Source: Antrodiella citrinella
Taxonomy: Eukaryota; Basidiomycota; Agaricomycetes; Polyporales; Steccherinaceae
Reading direction: 5' to 3'
Length of the DNA: 53,971 nucleotides
Assembly (NCBI GenBank): GCA_004802725.1
Contig: SGPM01000180.1
Location: 1 to 53,971 of the forward strand
The position numbers and the translations under genes were made by a program. Shown here piece after piece: positions 36,979-47,808 of the stretch. Numbering within the stretch: position 1 is the stretch's first letter; each line of letters starts with the position of its first letter. Under the pieces are notes generated by a model that had not been told where the DNA came from, did not search any database, and worked only from the letters and a program-made list of their open reading frames with translations.

Positions 36979-37948
36979 CTAAACCACAGAAGCTGGGTAG
37001 CTGATATCCACGGACATATCTTCGCGAAACCTGGATTTGACTCCTCCTTTGGTAGTGTGTTCCGCATGTGAATGTGGCTTGTGTGAGCGTCGAGAGTCGG
37101 GAGGAGTATCATAAAAATGGCGTGAAAGAGGAGGGCGCAGAGGACCATCCAAGATCTCTGAGACGGTAAGAGTCGACGAAGCGAGGCTTTCCTGCGCAAG
37201 AGTCATAGTTCGACTCTGACTAGGCCGCGTCTTTTTGGGCGTAAACTGTAGCATTTCCATGTCGGACATGCTAGTACTGGCGGTCGCGGTGGATACAGGG
37301 CGCAGGTATGCAGGAGTAGATAAATGGCGACCTCTAGGGAAGGATGATGGTGCAGGACGGAGATCTGGCGGTAGTAGCGGAAGGGGCCGTGTGGGTTTGG
37401 AAGGTTGGGGTGATGAGAGAGAGAATGTCTGCGAGTCGCACTCATGTGGTGCCCTATAGGACCTTCCTTTCCCTGACGCAGTATGAGAGTCACCAGTTTT
37501 GTGACTGGGCGCAGCATGCGAACGGTTGCTCCCTTCCCATTCTTGCTCATGGCGCAAACGAGATGGACGCTGCCGTCGAACAGGTCGTTGTTCCGGCTCC
37601 TCCGTTTCCAGCTCTACTTCAGATATCGAGCCAGCCTTAACAATGTTCTGGAACGAGATACCGGATGATGGTCTGTCGTCCGTCTGTGCTCAGAGGTCAG
37701 CTAAGTCATGAGAATAGATGTGTCGTTGGACGCACCTCCGGTTGCCCCGACCACACCCTCGTTTCCTTATAGATTCCCAAGTCTTGCTTCTCGTTTTTGG
37801 GCTTTTCTTTAGGCGGTGGATTGGGGTTTCTCTATACAGTGTCACAGTGGTCAACAGGCAGCAAAACAAAGGGAGAGACGTGTCAGGGTCAGCCAAAATG
37901 TAATTAGCGAACTGGACGAACCTTGCGTAGTTTGTTCATTGGACGCAT
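36979..37948 (-). CDS. Hypothetical, largely disordered protein
   Basis: Exons join in frame from ATG 37948 (MRPMNKLRK) through RNPNPPPKEKPKNEKQDLG, IYKETRVWSGQPE, then TDDRPSSGISFQNIVKAG, to a long last exon ending at TAG 36979. The total is about 265-270 residues. The upstream frame stays open for several codons past the chosen ATG, so an extra 5' exon may exist. The conserved-looking core is IYKETRVWSGQP plus SGISFQNIVKAGSISEVELE. The rest is Ser/Pro/Arg/His-rich and disordered, with TPKKTRPSQSR and SRRSHKPHSH as possible nuclear-targeting basic patches. The family is not recognised. Clean splice signals support a real gene. Confidence 0.6.
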
Positions 37949-38256
37949 AGCCACATTCAGTGGATCTGAATCTTTGGGACAAAAATGAAGGGAGGGCACC
38001 TCTTGGCTAGTTTGTGTGTGGTCGTGAATAAAGTGTGAAACACTGGCAGTGTATATATGACATCTGAGTCTGTCGCTGAGCCAACATGATGATTGACGGA
38101 GACAGAGACGCCGATGGACGGCAGCGCCATGAGAACTGCGTGTTCAACGAACACAAAAGCCTATCATCTGGTAACCGCCTTCACTTGTGTACACATCGTC
38201 GTTCTCTCAGCAATACAAAAATCATATTCAGCTCTATAACCATGACAAAAAGAAAG
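37949..38256. other. Short spacer, no gene seen
   Basis: A 308-bp spacer between two minus-strand genes. It may contain an unrecognised first exon of the hypothetical gene, because the frame upstream of ATG 37948 is open to about 38050. Confidence 0.4.
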
Positions 38257-39765
38257 CTAGTACAAGTCAGTCTTGTGGTCACTTCTCGGTACAATAAGAA
38301 GGTTCAGCCTCTCCGCCTCACGATGCCTAACATCTTCCTTATTGAGGAAAATTCGAAGTTCATCGATACGGTTGCCCTTGAATGCCCGGTAAATACCTTG
38401 GAAGCTTTCGTTGTAACCCTGAAGATCGTAAAGATAAATAGATGAACCACGACAATCATGACGACCACGTACATGAGGAGCTGGCTCGGAGAACTGACTC
38501 ACGCCCACTCGTTTCAAAGACGGGATCCCAGAAGCAGAAAACTGCTCTAGCTTCGTCAACCTGAGTATAAGGGTGTGTATGGCATCCAGCGATATACCGG
38601 AACAGTAAGATAGCTGCAGATCGACGAGGTTGGGGCAATGATCCGCCAGAAATAGGATGGCATTGTCTGTGATGGATGATAGATTGTTTGCAGATAAGTT
38701 GCAGAGTTCTTCTAGCGAACCCAACTCCAGGATAGAAAGATCCGTTAATAGTGAACAATCTGAACGTGCATGAGATGAGTCAGGGCACATGGGTGAATGT
38801 GGGGGATATAACATACGGGAAACGTCGACGGTCCTGAGTCTCTTGCATGCGCCGCAAAGACCGGAAATACCTCTATCCGTGATGTTGTCGATATGAGCTA
38901 AAGTAAGAACGTCCAGGTGTCCACTAAGTCTGGACACGCTCTCCAATGCCCGGTCCGTCAGCCTCATGCACCCTGCGAGTAAGAAGTTCTGGATACGTGG
39001 GGCGTGGGTCGTGATACCAACAATAGCATCGTCGGTGAGCTTGTAGCAATTCGTGAGATCAAGCAGTCGCATTTCTTCTAGTATGTGAGTCGCTGGCAAG
39101 ATAAGAGGCGGTAGTGCCTCCAGCCAGGTCAGAGGCCTCTCGGCAGGTGCAGTCATGGCCTCCATGGAGTACTGCTCTGGTATAGTCTTCCGACTGGGTA
39201 AAATGACCCCCGACAAACGCCTCTTCGGAGCGACGGGGGACGGTGGGAATGCATATGGAAAGGCTTTGTCCGTGAGGTGGGGACATCTCGCCAACCGGAG
39301 TCGCCTAAGTCGTTTTGCGTACGTCCAAAGATCCCTGATAGAGACCGCCGTGATGAGTGGGGAGTCGCAAAGCTCCAGCTCCACCAGGTGAGACAGCGAA
39401 AGCGCTATCGCTGAGATGGCAGGGTCTGTGAGGAGTGGGACATGATTCACTTTCAGCACCTCGAGGGTGCTTGCATGAGAATCGAGGGCCATGATACCAA
39501 CGACTGTAACCTGCCGACATCCAGAGACGTCGACATGTCGAAGGGTCGTAGCATTGGATGCTAGGAGGACTAGGGTGCGATCCGAGAGGTCGGATACACC
39601 TGTCAATATGACTGTCTCGAAATTGGGGCAGTCTGGGAGGATGTCTGCAAGACTATCGTCTGTGACATTATGGTTTTTGTGTGGTTGGAGCTCCAGATGT
39701 TTTGCGGCCTCGCAGGCTTCGTCTGTCACAGGAAGGATGTTGATGAACTTTTTCTTCACTAGCAT
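38257..39765 (-). CDS. Leucine-rich repeat (AMN1/Grr1-like) protein without visible F-box
   Basis: The frame is open from ATG 39765 to TAG 38257. Two segments inside it look like introns with canonical ends (38760-38816, 57 nt, and 38419-38472, 54 nt), giving about 465 residues after splicing. The protein is a run of cysteine-containing LRRs of the AMN1 type: LRHVDVSGCRQVT, LVELELCDSPLIT, LRRLRLARCPHLTDKAF, LDLTNCYKLTDDAI, FLLAGCMRLTDRALE and LQLSYCSGISLDAI. The C-terminal tail (YNESFQGIYRAFKGNRIDEL) follows the second intron, as in Grr1-like proteins. Grr1 and AMN1 relatives act in SCF ubiquitin ligation or mitotic exit. No F-box precedes the repeats here, so it may be an F-box-less adaptor or have a missed 5' exon. 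Confidence 0.83.
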   Translation of the reverse strand: MLVKKKFINILPVTDEACEAAKHLELQPHKNHNVTDDSLADILPDCPNFETVILTGVSDLSDRTLVLLASNATTLRHVDVSGCRQVTVVGIMALDSHASTLEVLKVNHVPLLTDPAISAIALSLSHLVELELCDSPLITAVSIRDLWTYAKRLRRLRLARCPHLTDKAFPYAFPPSPVAPKRRLSGVILPSRKTIPEQYSMEAMTAPAERPLTWLEALPPLILPATHILEEMRLLDLTNCYKLTDDAIVGITTHAPRIQNFLLAGCMRLTDRALESVSRLSGHLDVLTLAHIDNITDRGISGLCGACKRLRTVDVSRMLYPPHSPMCPDSSHARSDCSLLTDLSILELGSLEELCNLSANNLSSITDNAILFLADHCPNLVDLQLSYCSGISLDAIHTLILRLTKLEQFSASGIPSLKRVGVSQFSEPAPHVRGRHDCRGSSIYLYDLQGYNESFQGIYRAFKGNRIDELRIFLNKEDVRHREAERLNLLIVPRSDHKTDLY

Positions 39766-40257
39766 AGTTCGAGTTCAACTTCCGTTTCAACAAAGTGACC
39801 ATGTCATGAGAGTGGTTGTGGCGCGTGTGCTGTCGAATACAACGTCAGTCTTGAATGAAAGCGGGAAGACGAAAGGAGAAACATCCTCACCTTTTAGGGT
39901 TGACACTTCACAGAAGCGCGCGCCCTACCTACTCAACGCCACGAAACGCTCGAAGCTCGTTGTGGACGACGGCGTCGGTGATAATCCTACTCGTGAGCAA
40001 AACCTCTCCGTTCAGTTGTGTTGATGCGGTTGTTATCAGTCTAAACCTGTCTACTTATCTTCTTTCAATGCCAAAGATCATCGCATGAGGTCTTATCTCT
40101 GTGCCTTCTTAGTCATTAGAGTGACTGTGCAAACTGGACATCGCGCGAAGCCCTCATAAACCATGTCATTTCGGTCTTCAGGCGCAGGCTTTCTGCTCCC
40201 ACCCCCGCCTCAGACCATTGCAAGACGCGTCCACATTCCAGACGACGAGCAGCCATA
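39766..40257. other. Divergent promoter region of the LRR and ARO8 genes
   Basis: A 492-bp head-to-head spacer. I looked for an F-box-encoding first exon of the LRR gene on the minus strand and did not find one. Confidence 0.45.
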
Positions 40258-42418
40258 ATGTCCGAAAAGCTTACTGAGGCCGTGGATCTGTCTCATCATA
40301 TCTCTGACCTTGCAAAAGCCAGGCAGCCGTCTCCGTTGAAGAGTCTCTCGAAGTACGTGGGGACACCTGGGCTGATAACGCTCGCTGGTGGTGCGTATTA
40401 TCGTTGATACTCACTGAACATGTCGGTTGAACTTTTGACGTTGTCGGGTGTAGGTATGCCTCATCCAGACTACTTCCCGTTCGCAGACATCGGTGCCAAT
40501 GGTACGTTATTTCCGAAATATCTTCAGAGTCAACGCACACGCACGACTAGATGTTGACCATCGTTTCTTCTCTTAGCGCTGGCCCATGACTCCTACTCGG
40601 CAGACGAGGTTCAGAGAGCATCAGGCTTCTCGTGGATCTGGAGCCTTTTCGGCGCAAAGCCGAAGACCATTCAGCTCACAGTCCCGAAGTACCCCACAAC
40701 TCCGGACCAGGTGAACTTGGCTGTTGCACTGCAATACGGTCAAGCCATTGGTCTCCCGCAGCTCCAGGCGTTCATCAAGGAGTTCAGTACCAAGGTCTAC
40801 TCGCCTGCGTACAGCAACTGGACCAATCTCATACATACAGGCAATACGGACGGTTTAACGAGAGCCTTCTTGACTCTCTTGAATCCTGGAGACGTGCTCT
40901 TGACCGAGGAATGGACCTACCCTTCGGCACTCGCGTCGGCACAGCCTATCGGGTGCAAAGCTGTACCAGTGGCCATGGACGGGCAGGGAATGAAGAGTGA
41001 CGCTCTGGAGAAGATATTGTCCGAGTGGGACGAGCAAGGTCGGGGTGCGAAACGGTATGTCCTACGTTGCCAGTGATCGCGCAGACGTATCATCTAACGT
41101 CCCGCAGCCCTCGAGTCATGTATACGATTCCCATCGGTCAGAATCCCGGTGGCACAGTACGTGACAAATCGGTCCCTATATCGGGATTTTGGCTGATCGG
41201 GTTTCACAGACGATGAGTATTTCACGCAAGCAAGAGATCTACGACCTCTGCGTGAAATATGGTCAGTCTGCTACCTTATTTATTACCTCGAATACAGAAA
41301 CTCAGTCGGAACTAGATGTTATCATCGTTGAGGACGACCCGTATTACTTCCTGCAAATGAAGGAGTACAAATTGCAATCGGAGCGCGCGACCGCAAGTTC
41401 AAGCAAGCACGACGGAGCCGAGTTTATCGCCAGCCTTGCCCCTACCTACCTGAAGTTCATGATTTTTTTGCGTACACCCTTACGATATTCATTTTTGATA
41501 CAGGATCGACGTGCAAGGTCGTGTTATTCGCTTGGATACCTTCTCCAAGGTAAGTTGTACCTAACGCAGAAGAAACTTGCTCTTACTAGCTGGGGTTCTA
41601 GACGATTGCCCCTGGCTCGCGGTTGGGATTCTTCACCTGCAACCCACTCTTTGCAGAGAGACTGGAACGCCAAGGTGAGACCTCCACGCAAGCACCTTGT
41701 GGTTTCGGACAGGTTAGCGCGTCGTATTGGTCTGATCGATTCGAGTAACTCACCATGAGTGGAACACAGTCACTCATCACGCAGCTTTTGACCACCTGGG
41801 GATACGAGGGCTACGTTCGCTGGTTGCACGGCCTCGCCATTCAATACGAGATTCGTCGCAACTACCTCCTGGATAGTCTGTCTGAGGAATTCCACATGAG
41901 GAAGTCTCTCGGCACGAAGGGTGTCTGGGAAGGTCTGGAGATCTTCGAAGCCTACGCCAAGCCCGACGGCTCAGAGAAGTTCGGCTACGGTAACAAGCTC
42001 TTTAGCATCGTTCCTCCAACCTCCGGCATGTTCCTCTGGGTGCGTGTCTTTTTATATAGGCTCTCTTATCGCGGCTCTCGATCGAATCTCACACGCCATA
42101 TTCGCAGATCAAGTTGCACTTTGACGACATCCCGAGATTCCAACCTGGAGACGAAGAAACTCTCGAGATGCAACTATTCGCCAAATTCGCGACGGCAGGT
42201 GTCCTGGTTGCCCCAGGCTGGTTCTTCGCTGCTGATGGCGTCAACCCCCCTGAGCCCGGTGCTGGTCATTTCCGAGTTGCATTCAGCAATGCCGATGTGA
42301 GCCCCATACGTTTTCGGATCTTGAAATTGTGCTGACCGACTAATGAACCCAGCTCATTACATTCAAGAAGGCTGTCACCATCTTTGGAGAAGTTATCCGG
42401 GATTTCCACAAGCAGTAG
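40258..42418 (+). CDS. ARO8: Aromatic amino acid aminotransferase (class I/II, PLP-dependent)
   Basis: Starts at ATG 40258 (MSEKLTEAVDLSHHISDLAK) and ends at TAG 42418, with about nine short introns and roughly 520 residues. Fold-type I aminotransferase blocks appear in order: LITLAGGMPHPDYFPF, LIHTGNTDGLTRAF (cofactor phosphate region), LLTEEWTYPSALASAQPIG, MYTIPIGQNPGGTTMS (split by an intron), IIVEDDPYYFL (Asp for the PLP ring nitrogen) and DTFSKTIAPGSRLGFF with the Schiff-base Lys. The C-terminal domain includes FGYGNKLFSIVPPTSGMFLW and GHFRVAFSNAD. Yeast Aro8 and animal AADAT relatives transaminate Phe, Tyr, Trp and 2-aminoadipate with 2-oxoglutarate. Exact substrate preference (Aro8, Aro9 or 2-aminoadipate type) cannot be fixed here. 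There is no obvious targeting peptide, so it is probably cytosolic. Confidence 0.9.
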
Positions 42419-42660
42419 ATTTCACCCTGGTGTAAGTAATCCCAGAGGCCATTCTTATATGGGACATGTACAATAGGGAATCATGTTGCGGGAATGTACT
42501 TGCTATCTACTAGACCCTATGTATTCCTATCACACCTACATGCTTTTTTCCCACGGGAATGCTTCACTAGGTCATCGGCGACGCCGGCCCGGAGAGCGGC
42601 ACCGACGGCAAACGCGAAACTGCTTGCCCTGAGCGAAAATTTGACCAACCCTAAACACTC

Positions 42661-45168
42661 ATGTCGTCCGACGCGTCGAGTTCATTATCCGTCGAAATCC
42701 AGCAAGCTTTGCATCAGGCTGTCGGTGACGCCAACGAGGCTGCAAATCTACTGAAGCAAGCCAAGAAAGACAAGAAAAAGAAGAAACGGGCGCGAGAGAA
42801 GGATGCTGCGGAATCATCTCAGGTAACGGAGCAGCCTGGCGATGGAGACGGTGAAAGACGGAAAAAGAAGAAGAAACATGACCGGGGAAGTACTGAGGAG
42901 GAGGCGGTCGATGTGGAGACGTCCCTGATGGCAGTCGATACACCTTCCGATGCTACTCCTCTGGTTGGAACTCCTGTCGCCAGTGAGGTCGCACAAGATG
43001 AAATTGCAGACGCGGAAAAGGCGAAGAAGAAAAGGAAGAAGAAAAAGGACAAAGGAAAAGACAGTGCTGTGGAGGAGAGGCCAACTGAACCTCCTGCCAT
43101 CGCACCGGTGGAGGATGCATCTGCTGCAGACTTCCTCTCCGCCGTCGTTGCTGCTGCGAGTGCTACCTCAGGCTCGCACGGACCCCCGCCCTCATCAGAG
43201 TTTACCCCGCAGTTGCAGCCCTACCAACCCCATTACCCGTATTCTCAACCGCCACTCGGATATGCTTATCCTCTGCCACCTCCCAACGCCGTGTATGGTC
43301 AAGCACCGCCAACATTGCCGGCGATGCCTCCACTTCCAGATATTCCGGGACTCTCACTCTCTGATCTTTCACCTGAGGACCTCTTGCGCACTCTCCAGGA
43401 GCTCGATATATCCAAGATCGCTTTGGTCTTGAAGTCTCTCGGTGATGCGGCGGCTGCAACAAATACTCAGCTCAACATCCTACCGTCCTACATCACTGGT
43501 CCTCCGCCTGGTCCTCCACCCGTGAGACAGAGGCCTGTGAGGTCCGACATCATCTTGGGACGTCCGCCAAAGCCCACGAAAGGTGCCAGTAAACGGCCCC
43601 CGTTACCGCCTAGTCTGTCGACGACCCCGCTGCAGCCTGGGGACGAAGGCAACCCAGAGCATGCGCACATGCTTGCTAACGTGTGGATGAATGCGAGTAA
43701 ACTGTCCGAAATGGTCAACAAGCAGGGTGCGTTCTTGCTTGCTTCTACTATTTGACTGTTGCTGAAATTATATACAACTCAGGACTTGTATACAAGAAGG
43801 GGAAATTTTCAGCTATCGAAGAAGCACAACTTTCAGAGGCCATTGAGCACTACCGTAGTGTAAGTTACATTCCTTTTCCTGAGATCTCATGGATTGATCG
43901 GTGATACAGTCTAGGGGTTTGACGGTGGATGAGCTGAAAGTTCTTATCTTCTCCAAGGATAAGGGCAGAGATTCCTTCTGGCCGGAAATCAGTGCGTCAT
44001 GCTTTCACGGCGTCCGGTGACATACTGACAGTATACGCCTCAGCCGCCGCCGTCCATTTACGACCCATCGTTGCCGTCTATCATCATATTCGCAGAATAT
44101 ACCACCCCGATCACCGGCAAGGAAAATGGATGCCGACTGAGGACGAAAAACTACGCATGTAAGCCACCGTTCCACAACGATTGCGTACCATGTTCCGTTA
44201 ACTTTGTTCCTTAGGGCTGTTGCGGATCACGGACAGCAGTGGTCGAAGATCAGTCTAATTGTTGGGCGTATGGACTCCGACTGTCGCGACAGGTACCGGA
44301 ACCATCTCCAGGACAGCGACAAACGCCAGACGGGTGCGTTCTCCACTCTCAAGCATATACATTTACTTATTGTGTGATATTCGAAATGCAGGCCACTGGA
44401 CGAAAGAGGAAGAAGAGCAACTGACACAGATAGTCACGGAAATGACCGTGAAGCAGGGCAAGGATATTGATAATGAAATCTTCTGGGGCGTGGTCAGTAC
44501 GAAAATGGGTGGCACGCGTGGCAGGCAACAGTGCAGAATCAAATGGTGCGTTCATCTGTGACGATACGACGCACTCTCGCCATTCATACTGAACGGCGAA
44601 TACCAGGACGGATTCTTTGAGCACGCAATACAAGAATCAGGGAGAACGTCCTCGATGGAGTCAGATGGACGCTTATCTGCTCGTGCACAAGTACGTTGGC
44701 ATCTCGTTGCACACATATTTCCAGTGTTCACGCCGATACATTTCCCTAGGATTGACTCGTTGAATGTTCGGGACGATAGCGAGATTGACTGGAAGTTGCT
44801 TCCAGACGAGCACTGGAACAGCTGGAGCGCACACTCATTGCAACGGCGTTGGCTCACGATGAAACGAGGTATCAAAGGGTTCGAGGAGATGTCTCACGCA
44901 GGTCCGTGGTATCTATCGCTGGTCCTCTCTTCCTCGCGCTGATAACCTCACTCATGCAGAAATCATGGACATTGTGCGTACGAAGAAGGCACAGTCTCCA
45001 CCGCCGCCTGCGCGCAAGAAGAGCAAAAAGAATCCCACCAGTCAGGAAGCCATTGACTCGGATGCAGACGACCAGGCGTCCGATCCGCTGCCAATTCAGT
45101 CTGCCGCGGGTTCAAGCACTGGCCCTGGGACTGTGGCAGCGGCAGCGGCAGACAGCGATTCCGATTGA
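42661..45168 (+). CDS. REB1: REB1/TTF1-type Myb-domain DNA-binding protein
   Basis: About 660 residues from ATG 42661 to TGA 45168. The first exon encodes a Lys-rich nuclear-localisation region (KQAKKDKKKKKRAREK and later KKKRKKKKDKGK) and a long Pro/Tyr-rich segment (residues about 180-240). From about residue 358 there is a Myb-associated region (KKGKFSAIEEAQLSEAIEHY). Myb repeats follow: KWMPTEDEKLRMAVADHG with QQWSKISLIVGR, HWTKEEEEQLTQIV with CRIKW, and PRWSQMDAYLLVHK with DWKLLPDEHWNSWS. The acidic C terminus ends in DSDSD. In yeast and mammals, Reb1 and TTF1 bind rDNA terminators to stop RNA polymerase I and arrest replication forks. That role here is inferred from the multi-Myb layout. 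Intron joins keep frame throughout. Confidence 0.82.
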
Positions 45169-47029
45169 AGCACAGACGATGATGGTGGTTTCCTTGAACT
45201 TTCCTCGGAGAGGCAGATTGCTGGCTGTCTTACATGCTTCTTTACGACATATGTACAAGATAGCGTCTTCAAACTATCGAGGCTCCGCTGTTCGGACCCT
45301 TGCTGCCTTGGTCGGCCAACGTACGGGGCCAGGGTCCTAGACACACCTATGACTAAGAAACAAGTGTACACGCTCGTCTGTGTGATGAACCACGGCGGAT
45401 GTAGAAGCGCTACGGGGTGGATGAGTCAATCTGAGCTTCGATCTGGCAACTCTAATCCGCTGGCGAGACCTTGGACTGTGGAAGATTCCTCCGTTTCGTT
45501 GCGATGTCAGGGGTTGAATTGCGGTCAACTCGAAGTACCATCATAGTGACGCTAAACAAGGATGGCAGAGAAAAGCATGCTACTACGGTGAAATGAATAT
45601 ATGCCCTGTAGACAACGCATGAGCAGCTGAACGATCAGAGTGTGAGATGGCAATGTACCTGGACAGTGGGTCCAACTTATATGCGGGTCACGTCATAACA
45701 CCCACAACATGTTGAGGCCCCCCCTCCTACACGATGAGCCGTACTTCACCCACGCGTTACTACGCGTCTTGTAAGGATGATTCACCGTTTCGACCAAGGA
45801 TCAAGGCAAGCAAGCCCCTACGACGACATAACAGTCAGTATCAGCCGACACCTGAGCAATCAGGGGGCAAGCTCACCTCAGCCGAAATGAAATGTGCACC
45901 CCAACAAGAAGCGCGATGGATGCGGGTGGGCGAAGGTCGGCTCCACGTCAGGAGGCTCGGAAGGGCTTCAGTCCTCTGGAGAGGTGAGAGACAGCGTGTT
46001 AGACGGTGCGCCACAGCAGACTGACGAGTGGCGACGTACCTATGCCTTCCCAGCCGCACAGATTGTGGGGGTTGCAGTCAAAGCGCAGCCGGTGGATGTC
46101 ATAATCGCGCGAGTCTTTTATACTCGAGGGCAGATCGGATCATGATGCCAAAAGTCGTCCAAAACACCCTAATCCCTGGGCGGTATATGGAGTTGTTCCT
46201 GCAGGAAAGCGCCGAAAGAACGAGGACCGCATGATTGCTCGAAAAAAAGAAAAAATTGCGGAGTACAGAACACGCAAGCCATCACCGCCTAGATGACCAA
46301 GTATAGGGTGCGATGATCCTTGGTGACTGTCATCGTCTGTCATACTCCGTCGGAGACGCGGTGTAGTGATAGATCTTCCACGGAGAGCTCTCGGGAGAGT
46401 GAAAGCAATCGACCGCTGTTGGTGTCAGACCTGAACGAATATCGAATACCAGACGGCTGGCGGTTTGTTTCGCCTTGGGGGGCGTGTTATGTCAGTCATG
46501 AGGAGTCCCCCGGAGCCCCGGGTGCGGTCAGGGTCATATCACACCGACTTTCTGGCTGGACCGTGGACGAACTCCGCGAAATGAGAGGGAACCCAAGGAG
46601 GCTTAGAGCCCCCGCTTCCTAAGAGGGATAGGAGGGACCGAAAGGATCTAGCTTTTAGGATGAAAATACGCGCAGAAATTAGTGACCACCGACGGCGATA
46701 ATGGATAGATACGCACCTCATGTTCCGACATTTCTACGCCGCGAACATGAGCGTAGAGGACACAAGGTGATCGAGACGAGTAGAGGCACACAGACGCCCG
46801 TACATTGTTCAGGGCAGGCTCGGTTGCGTCGGTCTTGACGGTGATCGACCTGAGCAGCAGCTTGTTGATCCTCTAACCAACGCTGTTCATCCGACGGTAC
46901 ACAGTCCTAATCCTTACGTAGGAGGAGGGTCAGCTGGAAAGAAGGAAAGGAAGAAGTTGAGGGAAGTCGCGAGGTGCGTGTTATTACCGTTGCGCAGCAT
47001 ACAGTCCCATCAACAACACCTGCATAGTA
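45169..47029. other. Intergenic region with two ambiguous coding-like segments
   Basis: About 1.9 kb between REB1 and the CCHC gene. No complete gene can be assembled. Two stretches look partly protein-like. At 46110-46272 on the + strand a frame reads through SRPKHPNPWAVYGVVPAG to a basic end at a TGA. At 46780-46972 a frame reads LTNAVHPTVHSPNPYVGGGS followed by a Lys-rich segment and a possible donor. They may be exons of an undetected gene, decayed copies or chance. Confidence 0.35.
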
Positions 47030-47808
47030 ATGGCATACCAGTTTTCCAGGAAAGGGTGCTTCAAATGCGGCAATCGTCAGTTTGTTTTCGACTCTCATGC
47101 TTGGCACCACTCTCACCTCCAGTCACATTAGTCGGCCATATTGCAGAGAACTGTACGTCAGAGCAGCGTCTCTGTTACAACTGCCGTCAGCCAGGACATG
47201 AGTCCGCTGCTTGTCCCTCCCCCCGCACAGCTGCTGCTAAGCAGTGCTACTCTTGCGGTGGTGTAGGCCACATCCAAGCCGAGTGTCCCAGCTTGAGGGT
47301 TCAAGGTGCGGGAGCAGGCGGAGGCCAAAAATGCTACGTGCGTTGCCATACGCTCTCATCTCATATTCCTGCTTGCCAACCCGGAAAATACAGAACTGCG
47401 GTCGGTTCGGCCACATTGCCCGTGCTTGTCCCAGTGCAAACGGGTTCGCTTCTCGTGCACCTCCCCCCGGACGGTCTCTGAACACTTCCACGCTTCCCCC
47501 TGTCAAATGTTACCGCTGCGGAGGCCCGAACCATATGGCCAGGTAAGTGCCTACGAACTTCGCGAGATATGACATCAATGTCCGACGATGCTTCTTGGAA
47601 TAGGGATTGTCTCGCTCCGCCGGGCACCACCATCACTGACGGGCCCAGTCCCGTCGCTGTCGGAAACCCGAACAAGAACAAGACGTGCTACAAGTGTCAC
47701 CAAGAGGGCCATGTATGCTATCAATACAGCTGTCCTGTCTCCAAAATAGCTGACTCTGGCGTATAGATCGCTCGGGATTGCCCTGAGAACCCCGAGTTCG
47801 TTGCTTGA
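47030..47808 (+). CDS. GIS2: CCHC zinc-knuckle nucleic-acid-binding protein (GIS2/CNBP type)
   Basis: Five exons from ATG 47030 (MAYQFSRKGC) to TGA 47808, about 183 residues. Six CX2CX4HX4C knuckles are present: CFKCGNLGHIAENC, CYNCRQPGHESAAC, CYSCGGVGHIQAEC, CYNCGRFGHIARAC, CYRCGGPNHMARDC and CYKCHQEGHIARDC. Four are split by introns, at 47078-47132, from 47337 to about 47393, from 47543 to about 47604, and from about 47712 to 47765. Gly- and Pro-rich linkers separate the third to sixth. Yeast Gis2, fission yeast Byr3 and animal CNBP bind single-stranded nucleic acid and mRNA and act in translation and stress granules. The role here follows from architecture. Confidence 0.88.

Noticed and set aside
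42819..43100. Minus-strand Phe/Leu-rich frame that looks like a membrane protein
   Set aside because: It is the mirror of the Lys-rich first exon of the REB1-type gene (AAG/AAA codons read as CTT/TTT).
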